Origin: Ectothiorhodospiraceae bacterium BW-2
Lineage (GTDB): Bacteria; Pseudomonadota; Gammaproteobacteria; Thiohalomonadales; Thiohalomonadaceae
Direction of reading: 5' to 3'
DNA: 64,000 bases
Assembly: GCA_008375315.1 (NCBI GenBank)
Contig: CP032507.1
Span: forward strand, 3,248,071-3,312,070
This document shows, one piece after another, positions 56,234 through 64,000 of this stretch. Position numbers and translations under genes: made by a program. The number at the start of each line of letters is the position of its first letter. Position 1 is the first letter of the stretch. The notes under the pieces were generated by a model, which saw only the letters and a program-made list of their open reading frames with translations, ran no database searches and was not told the DNA's origin.

Positions 56234-56563
56234 CTACTCACTAAGAACAAAGCGGGTCTGTTCAAACTCCCCCTCGGGGCCGATATGAATCTCACTCACC
56301 CCCGGCAGGCGACTAGCTAGATAGGCAGCCATTAGCTGACTAACCGCATCACGCCCCGTCTCAAGGGCTGTCAGCAGCCGCTCAGCCACAATTTGACAGC
56401 GCTGCTCTGCGTTTGGCTCTGGTAACCATTGGCGTCCTAACTGCCAGCCACTGGCCATATCGCGCTCCAGTTTGGTAAAGTAATCTTCGGCCTCAGCGAT
56501 GAGCTGGGAGTCGATCTTAACTTGGTATTGTTGCTCATCGGCATAGAGAGTCATTTGCATCAT
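56234..56563 (-). CDS. Conserved hypothetical protein
   Basis: 109 residues, acidic and mainly helical, with no membrane segment. LERDMASGWQLGRQWLPEPNAEQRCQIVAERLLTALETG and a final SEIHIGPEGEFEQTRFVLSE are the conserved-looking parts. The ATG at 56563 has AAAGGA at 5 bp. It probably forms an operon with the pseudo-receiver-like gene. Function unknown. Confidence 0.65.
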   Translation of the reverse strand: MMQMTLYADEQQYQVKIDSQLIAEAEDYFTKLERDMASGWQLGRQWLPEPNAEQRCQIVAERLLTALETGRDAVSQLMAAYLASRLPGVSEIHIGPEGEFEQTRFVLSE

Positions 56564-56666
56564 CTGTATCCTTTAGTAAAATGTCGCCTCACCGAACCTC
56601 AAGATATAGCGATGATACCGGTTCGGCGTTAATTTAACGGTACCAATAAAATCGCTCGATACCTCT

Positions 56667-56699
56667 CCGGAAGACCGGAAATCTGTGTTTAATCAACAC
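56667..56699 (+). promoter_or_regulatory. Two small hairpins in the RRM gene leader
   Basis: CCGG-AAGA-CCGG (56667-56678) and GTGTT-TAATC-AACAC (56685-56699), the latter followed by TTTTATTT, lie 34-66 bp before the RRM gene. They could form a structured leader or a weak attenuator. No known riboswitch was recognised. Confidence 0.35.
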
Positions 56700-56732
56700 T
56701 TTTATTTACAATAACAGGAGTTCTCTACCCCT

Positions 56733-57278
56733 ATGTTTCGCATGCCTAACTCAAAACAGATAGCCTTGGCTATCACCAGCGCCATTATCGCCGCTATTGT
56801 CGCCTATCTCATTGGATGGCTACTCAGCATGGCGTCCACACAAATCTTTGTCAATGGTATGGCACTAGGTGCCCTGCTCTCTACGCTGATTCTCAGCTCG
56901 TTAAGCCTCCCCCCCTCTATCGCCTCAGTGGCGCGCTTTACGGCGACAGAAAATCAGGAACCTTTTGAAAACAAAACCATCTTTGTCGGTAACCTTGCCT
57001 TTAAAGCCAATTCAGAACAGCTACGAGCCCTCTTTGCCCGCTATGGTGAGGTGGTGACAGTCAGAATTATGACCGATCGATTAACACGCCGTCCTCGCGG
57101 GTTTGCCTTTGTCGAAATGGAGGGCCGCGGCGCGATGAAGGCGATAGAGGCGCTCGATGGGCACGAGTTTTTAGGACGCGAATTACGGGTCAATGAGGGA
57201 CATAACCGCCGTCCTCGCAGCGACGATAGTTACGATGGGGGGGAAGAAGATAGCAACCCAAGTTCACAGCGCGTCTAA
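56733..57278 (+). CDS. Membrane-anchored RRM RNA-binding protein
   Basis: 181 residues. Two membrane segments (about 8-31 and 38-58) precede a single RRM (80-156) with intact RNP2 (IFVGNL, 83-88) and RNP1 (RGFAFVEM, 122-129), then an Arg/Asp/Gly-rich tail. The RRM is of the small bacterial/cyanobacterial Rbp type that binds single-stranded RNA. The membrane anchor is unusual and suggests RNA handling at the inner membrane. AGGAG lies upstream. It is followed by hflD after 14 bp. Confidence 0.88.
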   Translation: MFRMPNSKQIALAITSAIIAAIVAYLIGWLLSMASTQIFVNGMALGALLSTLILSSLSLPPSIASVARFTATENQEPFENKTIFVGNLAFKANSEQLRALFARYGEVVTVRIMTDRLTRRPRGFAFVEMEGRGAMKAIEALDGHEFLGRELRVNEGHNRRPRSDDSYDGGEEDSNPSSQRV

Positions 57279-57292
57279 ATTCTGACACTCCC

Positions 57293-57931
57293 ATGGCAAA
57301 ACATACCCTACAGGAGCGCATTATCGCCCTTGGTGGCCTCCATCTGGCTCTGGAGCAGGTCGATAGGCTGGCCCACCGAGGTGATGTCGATCCCGACTCT
57401 CTCCGGACGGTTATCCGCAGCCTCTTTATCATCACGCCTGAGCGGACGATCGATGTCTATGGCTCGCTGGAGGCGCTACAGCTCGGTCTGCAGAGCCTCT
57501 GCCGCCACTGGGATAATAGCTCACCGCAACGCAATGTGCAGATGATGCGCTATCTGATTACCCTAGCCACGCTAGAGCGCTCACTAAAGCGCTCAGACGA
57601 GACCCTGCAACAGCTAGGCGACGATATCGAAGCGGTACGGCGACAGGTCGAGCACTTTCACCCCACCCATCCGGCCGTCATTGGCCATTTAGCCGATATC
57701 TACCGCCAACATATCAGCCCATTAACCCCGCCGGTGATGGTAATTGGCAAAGAGGAGTACCTACAGCAGGCAGGGATCAGCGAGCAAGTTCGCGCCCTGC
57801 TACTAGCCGCACTGCGAGCAACGATTCTCTGGCGTCAATGTGGCGGCAGTCGCTGGCAGCTACTGTTTCGCCGCTCTGCCTACCTACATCAAGCACGGCA
57901 GATGCTCACCGCCACCCCACCCACCCCTTAA
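57293..57931 (+). CDS. hflD: High-frequency lysogenization protein HflD
   Basis: 212 residues, matching the E. coli protein in length and pattern: N-terminal ALGGLHLALEQVDRLAHRGD, ERSLKRSDETLQQLGDDIEAVRRQVEHF, and C-terminal ISPLTPPVMVIGKEEYLQQAGISEQVRALLLAALRATILWRQCGG followed by QLLF. HflD is a peripheral membrane protein known for lowering phage CII activity. It is usually beside mnmA and purB; here it lies between an RRM gene and glucokinase, an unusual place. Confidence 0.88.
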   Translation: MAKHTLQERIIALGGLHLALEQVDRLAHRGDVDPDSLRTVIRSLFIITPERTIDVYGSLEALQLGLQSLCRHWDNSSPQRNVQMMRYLITLATLERSLKRSDETLQQLGDDIEAVRRQVEHFHPTHPAVIGHLADIYRQHISPLTPPVMVIGKEEYLQQAGISEQVRALLLAALRATILWRQCGGSRWQLLFRRSAYLHQARQMLTATPPTP

Positions 57932-57955
57932 GATACTTGAGATACCACTAACCCA

Positions 57956-58963
57956 ATGACCCCTATCGCTCTCGCTGCCGATATAGGCGGCACCCATACC
58001 CGACTAGCGCTCTTCTCTCCCCATGATCGAAATGATCGAAGCGCTGCGATGACGATAGTGCGCCAAAGCGAGCTATTAAACAGCGACTACCCCTCATTAG
58101 AGGCGGCCATTACCGCCTTTTTACCCATCCTTGAACAGCGAGAGGCGATCCACCATAGTGCGCTAGCCCTCGCCGCTCCGATTAACAGCGAGACGGTGAG
58201 AGTTACCCTCACCAACCTATCGTGGGTCGTCGAGCGAGAGCGCCTGCAGCAGCTACTGCCGCACAGTGAAAACCACCTCATTAACGACTTTGAGGCCCAA
58301 GCGTTAGGCACTCTCTCTTTAACCGCTAGTGAACACAAAGCCCTCCTGCCTAACCAGCCGGCACCGGCTGCCGAGGGGGTTCGGGTCGTTATCGGCCCGG
58401 GGACTGGTCTCGGTCAGGCTTATGTTTACCACGATCACCAACAGCAGCATATCTTTGCTACCGAAGGGGGCCATACCGATTTTGCCCCACTCGATAATGA
58501 ACAGCTAGCGCTATGGCAGTTTCTACAACCCCACTATGGCCACCTCTCCTACGAACGGCTACTCAGTGGCGAGGGGTTACAAAATATCTACCGCTTCTAT
58601 ACCGGTACCCCGATGGGTGTTACTGTGGCAACACCGGCAGAGATCAGCGCTCTAGCGGCGCGGCCCCTTATCGAAGCTCAACGCGCTGTCCAATTATTTT
58701 GTAAAATTTATGGAGCATTTGCCGGAAATGTGGCACTCTCTTTCAGACCGGCAGGCGGTATCTGGCTAACTGGCGGCATGAGCGACAAACTGGCCGACTG
58801 GATAGATCAGCCAGCTTTTAGTCAAAGCTATCTTGCCAAAGGTCGCATGGAGGCGGTTGTCGCAGCTATACCGCTTAGGCGCGTTCTTTCACAACAGATC
58901 GGCCTACGGGGCGCAATGCACTGGCTCGTTCAACACCTCTCCTACCGCACATCACTGTTATAG
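57956..58963 (+). CDS. glk: Glucokinase
   Basis: 335 residues, Glk family (ROK-distinct). N-terminal AADIGGTHTRLALF phosphate loop, LINDFEAQALG with the catalytic Asp, VIGPGTGLGQA, EGGHTDFAP, and a C-terminal GGIWLTGGMSDKL. It phosphorylates glucose to glucose-6-phosphate. It stands first of the glk-glgC-GH57-malQ-glgB set (20 bp before glgC), so free glucose from glycogen or maltodextrin breakdown can re-enter the pathway. Confidence 0.95.
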   Translation: MTPIALAADIGGTHTRLALFSPHDRNDRSAAMTIVRQSELLNSDYPSLEAAITAFLPILEQREAIHHSALALAAPINSETVRVTLTNLSWVVERERLQQLLPHSENHLINDFEAQALGTLSLTASEHKALLPNQPAPAAEGVRVVIGPGTGLGQAYVYHDHQQQHIFATEGGHTDFAPLDNEQLALWQFLQPHYGHLSYERLLSGEGLQNIYRFYTGTPMGVTVATPAEISALAARPLIEAQRAVQLFCKIYGAFAGNVALSFRPAGGIWLTGGMSDKLADWIDQPAFSQSYLAKGRMEAVVAAIPLRRVLSQQIGLRGAMHWLVQHLSYRTSLL

Positions 58964-58983
58964 ATTTTTTAGATAGGTTCAAT

Positions 58984-60303
58984 ATGCATACTACAGATTA
59001 CAGCCGCGAACACTCCAAACAGATTAAGTACTACTCCCAACCCAAAATAGCCACCGAGATCACCCGCAAGACGCTAGTACTGATTCTGGCAGGGGGTGAG
59101 GGATCTCGTTTAATGGGATTAACCAAATGGCGCGCTAAACCGGCAGTCCCCTTTGGCGGAAAATATCGCATTATCGACTTTGCCCTCTCCAACTGCATCA
59201 ACTCAGGTCTGCGCCGCATCGGGGTACTAACACAATACAAATCACATTCACTCATCCGCCACCTACAGCGGGCATGGGGCTTTTTACGCGCCGAAATTGG
59301 CGAGTTTGTCGAAATTTTGCCGGCCCAGATGCGGATCAATAAAGACTGGTACCGAGGAACGGCCGATGCCATCTACCAAAATATCGACATTATGCACCGC
59401 CACTCGCCCGACCATGTGATTATTCTCGGTGGCGACCACATCTATACCATGGACTACTCCAAAATGTTAATGGAGCATGTCCGCTCCGGAGCCGATCTAA
59501 CGGTCGGCTGTATCGAAGTCCCCCGCGAGGAGGCGACCGACTTTGGGGTGATGTCGGTCGATGAGAGCTACCGCATTACCCAATTTACCGAAAAACCGAC
59601 CGATCCCGAACCGATGCCGGGTAAGCCCGACAAGGCACTCGCCTCAATGGGGATCTACATCTTCTCCACCAATTACCTCTACTCTAAGCTAATTAACGAT
59701 GCTGGAGATAACAGCTCTAGCCACGACTTCGGTCGGGATATCATTCCCGGCGCCATTAAAGACTCCATTGCTATCGCCTACCCCTTTATCGACGAAACCA
59801 CCGGCGAAGCGGCCTACTGGCGCGATGTCGGTACGGTTGACTCCTACTGGAAGGCCAATATGGAGCTGTGTGCGATCGAACCGGAACTCAACCTCTACTC
59901 CCGCGACTGGCCGGTATGGACCTATCAGACTCAGCATCCGCCAGCCAAATTTATCTTCGATGATGAGGGGCGACGGGGCGAGGCGATCGACTCGCTCGTC
60001 TCCGGCGGCTGCATTATCTCCGGTGCCCGAGTCAAACGCTCGGTCATCTTCTTTGCTAGCCGAATCGAGAGCTACTCCTTTGTTAAAGATAGCGTCATTC
60101 TGCCGAAGGTCACTATCGGCAGAAACTGTCGCATCTTTAACGCCGTGATCGACAAGGGGACCTATATTCCCGATGGCACAATCATCGGCGAAGATCGCGA
60201 AGAGGATGCAAAACGCTACCATATTACCGAAGAGGGGATTGTTCTGGTCACACCGCAAATGCTAGGACAACATCTATTTACGAATGACAAATTAGGTGAC
60301 TAA
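58984..60303 (+). CDS. glgC: Glucose-1-phosphate adenylyltransferase
   Basis: 439 residues. LAGGEGSRLMGLTKWRAKPAVPFGGKYRIIDFALSNC carries the pyrophosphorylase motif and the allosteric-site Lys/Arg region, followed by WYRGTADAIYQN, GGDHIYTMDY and the C-terminal left-handed beta-helix (GGCIISGARVKRSVIFFASRIE). It makes ADP-glucose for glycogen, the regulated step. It lies 5 bp before the GH57 gene. Confidence 0.97.
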   Translation: MHTTDYSREHSKQIKYYSQPKIATEITRKTLVLILAGGEGSRLMGLTKWRAKPAVPFGGKYRIIDFALSNCINSGLRRIGVLTQYKSHSLIRHLQRAWGFLRAEIGEFVEILPAQMRINKDWYRGTADAIYQNIDIMHRHSPDHVIILGGDHIYTMDYSKMLMEHVRSGADLTVGCIEVPREEATDFGVMSVDESYRITQFTEKPTDPEPMPGKPDKALASMGIYIFSTNYLYSKLINDAGDNSSSHDFGRDIIPGAIKDSIAIAYPFIDETTGEAAYWRDVGTVDSYWKANMELCAIEPELNLYSRDWPVWTYQTQHPPAKFIFDDEGRRGEAIDSLVSGGCIISGARVKRSVIFFASRIESYSFVKDSVILPKVTIGRNCRIFNAVIDKGTYIPDGTIIGEDREEDAKRYHITEEGIVLVTPQMLGQHLFTNDKLGD

Positions 60304-60308
60304 CAACC

Positions 60309-62018
60309 ATGGCAAAAAAGGTCAACTTCGTTCTCTGCTGGCACATGCATCAGCCCTACTATCGTGAGGGGCTGAATGGGGACTACTTCCTCCCTTGGGT
60401 CTATCTGCACGGTATCAAGGATTATGACGAAATGGCCGCCCACCTAGAGCGCCATCCGGCAATGCACGCTGTAGTCAACTTTGCACCCGTGCTGTTAGAG
60501 CAGCTCGATGACTATGTGGTACAGCTAGAACAGTTTCTTGACAGCGACAAACCGATGCGCGATCCGCTGCTCAACTGGCTCAGCGGGGTCGAGCCGATTC
60601 CAAGCGACCACGGCCTACGCAGCCAGATTATTACCGATTGCCAAAAGGCGCACGCCCCCCGCATGATCGCCCCCTACCCCCCCTATCAGCAGCTAATTAA
60701 TCTAAGCCATGTCGATCGCGGCAAACATGAGTGGGAGATGCTGCTTAACTATCTCGATGAGCAGTTCTTCCTCGATCTGCTCACATGGTACCACTTAGCT
60801 TGGTTCAGTTACTGGCGCAAACAGCTACCGCCATTAACCCAGCTACTGGCCAAAGGGCGCAATTTTGACAAACAAGATCGACGCCAACTGCTGGAGCTGA
60901 TTCACCAATCGCTCTCTAGTCTCATTCCGCGTTACAAGGCACTGGCCGAGTCGGGGCAGATTGAGTTGTCGGTCACCCCCTACGGCCACCCCATCGTGCC
61001 GCTACTCAACGACTTTCACAATATGCGCGACACACAGCCGAACGACCCTGCCCCCATGGCCGATAGTTACCCCGGTGGCAGCGAGCGCTCCTTGCGCCAC
61101 CTACAGAAGGGAATTGAGGTGTTTGAACACTACTTTGGCCACCGCCCTAACGGTATCTGGCTCTCAGAGGGGGCGGTCAGTCGCGATGCCATTGAGCTGC
61201 TAGATAGGCTCAATATCGGCTGGACAGCCACCGGCGAGTCGGTCTGGGGCAATAGCTATGAACAGTCGGCCTGCGAGCTGACCGATATCGGCTGTCGCAA
61301 GTCGCTCTTTCGCCCCTACACCCTCGCCGAGAGCCAGACTCGCCTCTATTTTCGCGATGATGGCCTCTCTGATCTTATCGGCTTTGAGTATAGTAAATGG
61401 GATACTGAAGATGCCATTAGTAACCTCATTCACAACTTAGAGAATATCGCTAAAGGGCTAGATGAAGAGGCCGAATCGCATGTGGTGTCGGTGATTTTAG
61501 ATGGCGAAAACGCCTGGGAGTACTATCGTGATAACGGCTACCACTTTATCAATAAGCTCTATCATCAACTCTGCCACCACCCACAATTAAACCCCACCAC
61601 CTACGCTGCGATCAGCGAAAAGGTTCACCCAATTCAACTAAAAAGACTCTGCGCCGGCAGCTGGGTCTATGGCACCTTCTCGACTTGGATTGGCTCCGAT
61701 GCCAAAAACCACGCTTGGGATCTACTAGTCGAGGCCAAAAAAGCCTACGATTCGATGATAAAAAGCAGCAAACTCACCGCCAAACAGAAACGAGTTGCCG
61801 AACAGCAGCTCTCTATCTGTGAAGGCTCCGACTGGTTTTGGTGGTTTGGTGACTACAATAATGCCCAAAGCGTGAGCGACTTTGATCGGCTCTACCGTAA
61901 ACAGCTCAAACTTCTCTACGAACTGCTGCAACTCAACCCGCCGCCGAGCCTCAACATCCCCATCTCTCAGGGGAGTCAACAGGCAGAGCATAGCGGTACG
62001 ATGCGGCGCAACCGCTAA
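60309..62018 (+). CDS. Glycoside hydrolase family 57 protein
   Basis: 569 residues. The N-terminal LCWHMHQPYY is the GH57 first conserved region, with later regions GIWLSEGAVSRDAIELL (predicted nucleophile Glu) and VSVILDGENAWEYY (acid/base Asp region). GH57 enzymes act on alpha-glucans as amylase, glucanotransferase or branching enzyme. The sequence lies between glgC and malQ, so it is probably a glycogen-modifying enzyme; the exact specificity cannot be read off. No signal peptide, so cytoplasmic. Confidence 0.93.
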   Translation: MAKKVNFVLCWHMHQPYYREGLNGDYFLPWVYLHGIKDYDEMAAHLERHPAMHAVVNFAPVLLEQLDDYVVQLEQFLDSDKPMRDPLLNWLSGVEPIPSDHGLRSQIITDCQKAHAPRMIAPYPPYQQLINLSHVDRGKHEWEMLLNYLDEQFFLDLLTWYHLAWFSYWRKQLPPLTQLLAKGRNFDKQDRRQLLELIHQSLSSLIPRYKALAESGQIELSVTPYGHPIVPLLNDFHNMRDTQPNDPAPMADSYPGGSERSLRHLQKGIEVFEHYFGHRPNGIWLSEGAVSRDAIELLDRLNIGWTATGESVWGNSYEQSACELTDIGCRKSLFRPYTLAESQTRLYFRDDGLSDLIGFEYSKWDTEDAISNLIHNLENIAKGLDEEAESHVVSVILDGENAWEYYRDNGYHFINKLYHQLCHHPQLNPTTYAAISEKVHPIQLKRLCAGSWVYGTFSTWIGSDAKNHAWDLLVEAKKAYDSMIKSSKLTAKQKRVAEQQLSICEGSDWFWWFGDYNNAQSVSDFDRLYRKQLKLLYELLQLNPPPSLNIPISQGSQQAEHSGTMRRNR

Positions 62019-62033
62019 ATGATAGGAGCCCCT

Positions 62034-63401
62034 ATGTCCCCATCCGCTCCCTTAACTCGCCGTCGAGCCGGTGTACTCCTCCACCCCACCTCCCTCCCCT
62101 CGGGGACATTGGCCGACACTCAGCGCTGGCTCGACTTTATGGCCGCTGCCCACCTAGGGGTCTGGCAGATGCTACCGCTCGGTATTCCGCAACACGGCCT
62201 CTCCCCCTATCAGTGCCTCTCTGCCTTTGCGGTTAACCCTAAGCTCTACCCCGCTATCGCCCCCCTACCGCAGGGGGAGCCACTACCAGAAGAGTTTCAC
62301 ACCTTCTGCCAACGGCACCACTACTGGCTCGATGACTACGCCCTGTTCGCCCTAACCAAACAGCAGCGCCAGCAGCAGCCGTGGTACCAGTGGCCCCCCG
62401 AGCTGCGTGATCGCGAACCCGCTACCCTACACCTGCTCACCGAGCGCCATCAGGATGCCCTGATCCGGCTAAAATGGGAGCAGTTTCAGCTCCATCAGCA
62501 GTGGCAACAGCTGCGTGCCGAAGCGCAGCAGCGCGATATTCTACTCTTTGGCGATATGCCGATCTTTGTTGCCCACGACAGTGTCGATGTCTGGGCTCAT
62601 CGCGATGAGTTTCTACTCGATAGAGACGGGATGCCGAGCGTAGTCACCGGCGTCCCCCCCGACTACTTCTCTGTCACCGGTCAGCGCTGGGGTAACCCCC
62701 ACTTTAACTGGGAGGCGATGCGTGATAACCGCTTTCACTGGTGGCGGCAACGGATCCATACCCAACTCGACTGGTTCGATATCGTCCGTATCGACCACTT
62801 TCGGGGGCTGGAGGCGGTCTGGGTGATCGATGCTAACTGTGATACTGCCATTGATGGCTACTGGCAGCCAGTACCTGGCGATGAGATGCTACAGCAGATA
62901 CTGAACGATCTAGGCGATAATCCCCCCCTAGTGGCCGAAGATCTAGGGGTCATTACTGATAAAGTTCGCGCCCTGAAAGAGCAGTTTCAGCTACCGGGAA
63001 TGTCGGTACTACAGTTCAGTTTTGATGCGTTTGAGGATAATCCCCATAAACCGCCTAACATTCCTGTCAATGCCACCGCCTACACCGGCACCCACGATAA
63101 CGATACGACCCGAGGCTGGTTTGATACCCTTGATGGGGCAACCCAGAACCACATTCGGGAGAACTTGGCGATGAGCGACGGGGACGATATTGTCACCGCC
63201 CTCATCACCACCACTCTCAATACCGCCGCCACGCTAGCTATCGTGCCGATGCAGGACTGGCTTGGACTCGGCTCCGAGGCACGAATGAACACCCCCGGCA
63301 CCACCGAGAATAACTGGCGTTGGCACCTGCATGATAGTCAGCTTACCCCCGAGCTGAGCCAATGGATTGCAACACAGATTGAGAAGAGCCACAGAGGATA
63401 G
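62034..63401 (+). CDS. malQ: 4-alpha-glucanotransferase
   Basis: 455 residues from the ATG at 62034, which has AGGAG at 5 bp; the ATG at 62019 lacks one. GH77 motifs: GDMPIFVAHDSVDVW, VRIDHFRG (nucleophile Asp), PLVAEDLGVI (acid/base Glu) and GTHDNDTTRGW. It disproportionates maltodextrins and helps recycle short glucans formed in glycogen breakdown. 8 bp separate it from glgB. Confidence 0.96.
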   Translation: MSPSAPLTRRRAGVLLHPTSLPSGTLADTQRWLDFMAAAHLGVWQMLPLGIPQHGLSPYQCLSAFAVNPKLYPAIAPLPQGEPLPEEFHTFCQRHHYWLDDYALFALTKQQRQQQPWYQWPPELRDREPATLHLLTERHQDALIRLKWEQFQLHQQWQQLRAEAQQRDILLFGDMPIFVAHDSVDVWAHRDEFLLDRDGMPSVVTGVPPDYFSVTGQRWGNPHFNWEAMRDNRFHWWRQRIHTQLDWFDIVRIDHFRGLEAVWVIDANCDTAIDGYWQPVPGDEMLQQILNDLGDNPPLVAEDLGVITDKVRALKEQFQLPGMSVLQFSFDAFEDNPHKPPNIPVNATAYTGTHDNDTTRGWFDTLDGATQNHIRENLAMSDGDDIVTALITTTLNTAATLAIVPMQDWLGLGSEARMNTPGTTENNWRWHLHDSQLTPELSQWIATQIEKSHRG

Positions 63402-63409
63402 GTAACCCC

Positions 63410-64000
63410 ATGCATACTGACGATATTCAGCGCCTGCAACACGGCACCCACCACGACCCCTTCGCGATTTTGGGCAAACACCCCCATCGCAATGGCATCG
63501 CCTATCGCGCCTTTATGCCCGAGGCGGAGCGGGTCATTTTAGAGGATGTCGGGCCGATGAAACGGATTGAGCATAGCGATCTGTTTGAGATCGTCATCCC
63601 CTCTCGACAAGCACGCCAAATCCCCCTCCACTACCAGCTCCACTGGCAGCCGAAGGGGGAGAAGGCCTCTGTTCGTCATACCACCCTCTCCCCCTACAGC
63701 TTTGCGCCTCAATTAGGCGAGATGGATCTCTACCTCTTCGGTGAAGGTAAACATCGCAAATTGTGGCAAGTCATGGGGAGCCACCTAACCACGATTGATG
63801 AGATAGCTGGAGTCCTCTTTAGCGTCTGGGCACCAGGGGTGATCCGCGTCAGTGTGGTAGGCGATTTTAATAACTGGAACGGTCTGCGCCACCCGATGCG
63901 CAACCGTGGCAGCTCTGGGGTATGGGAGCTATTTATTCCCGGGCTCCACGCCGAAGATGCCTACAAATATGAGATTCGCACCACCGCTGGCCAACTGCTG
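63410..64000 (+). CDS. glgB: 1,4-alpha-glucan branching enzyme, N-terminal part
   Basis: The first 197 codons, cut by the window edge. MHTDDIQRLQHGTHHDPFAILG and the following N1 domain, then the CBM48 region (FSVWAPGVIRVSVVGDFNNWNG, HPMRNRGSSGVWELFIPGL, AYKYEI), are characteristic of GlgB. The catalytic GH13 domain lies beyond the window. It closes the glycogen operon, 8 bp after malQ. Confidence 0.95.
   Translation, partial: MHTDDIQRLQHGTHHDPFAILGKHPHRNGIAYRAFMPEAERVILEDVGPMKRIEHSDLFEIVIPSRQARQIPLHYQLHWQPKGEKASVRHTTLSPYSFAPQLGEMDLYLFGEGKHRKLWQVMGSHLTTIDEIAGVLFSVWAPGVIRVSVVGDFNNWNGLRHPMRNRGSSGVWELFIPGLHAEDAYKYEIRTTAGQLL

Noticed and set aside
59689-60258. Long open reading frame opposite glgC
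   Set aside because: A product of the codon bias of glgC; it carries no domain.

Overview
This window comes from a Gram-negative bacterium, most likely an environmental gammaproteobacterium. The evidence is nitrogenase genes under a sigma54/NifA promoter, an Alvin-type ferredoxin beside coaD, HflD, class A RNase P RNA and outer-membrane porins. The Alvin-type ferredoxin and the glgC-GH57-malQ-glgB order recall sulfur-oxidising Chromatiales/Thiotrichales, but genus and family cannot be fixed from sequence alone. No tRNA, rRNA other than RNase P RNA, CRISPR array or intact insertion sequence was found.

Layout. 1-2965: start of nifK, then nifD and nifH on the minus strand, with a perfect -24/-12 promoter, a NifA-type upstream site and hairpins in both intercistronic gaps. 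3029-6236: exopolyphosphatase, convergent with a membrane-anchored beta-helix protein; the two share a hairpin terminator. 6480-11038 (plus strand): chemoreceptor, periplasmic binding protein and a large lipoprotein with a collagen-like segment. 11083-44257: about 33 kb in which 25 consecutive genes all lie on the minus strand with gaps of at most 84 bp and many overlaps. 44483-46469: a zinc-ribbon protein and a TIM-barrel glycosidase-like protein. 46519-52951 (minus): ferredoxin, coaD, Wzz-like and SLBB polysaccharide-export proteins, an iron-sulfur/FNR-type protein and a small HTH protein. 52996-53336: rnpB. 53360-56563: chemoreceptor, a frameshifted HTH/membrane protein and two small conserved genes. 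56733-64000 (plus): membrane RRM protein, hflD, and a glucose/glycogen operon (glk, glgC, GH57, malQ, start of glgB).

The most remarkable part is the 33-kb signalling run. It contains two rearranged copies of one module: PhnD-like binding protein, histidine kinase, receiver protein, outer-membrane porin, half-size PstS-like protein and diguanylate cyclase. A third, related module (PhnD-like protein, hybrid kinase, REC-HD-GYP, a THI5/SBP3 multi-sensor hybrid kinase and a REC-kinase) lies upstream. Between them sit a duplicated-fold DUF1538 membrane protein, two atypical P-II proteins translationally coupled to it and to the sensor genes, an OFA-type MFS transporter and a CBS protein. No ABC ATPase or permease is present, so the many binding proteins look like sensors feeding kinases, cyclic-di-GMP synthesis and breakdown, and chemoreceptors. 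My reading (inference) is a porin-to-periplasm-to-c-di-GMP sensing system for small anions or metabolites, linked to nitrogen/carbon status through the P-II proteins.
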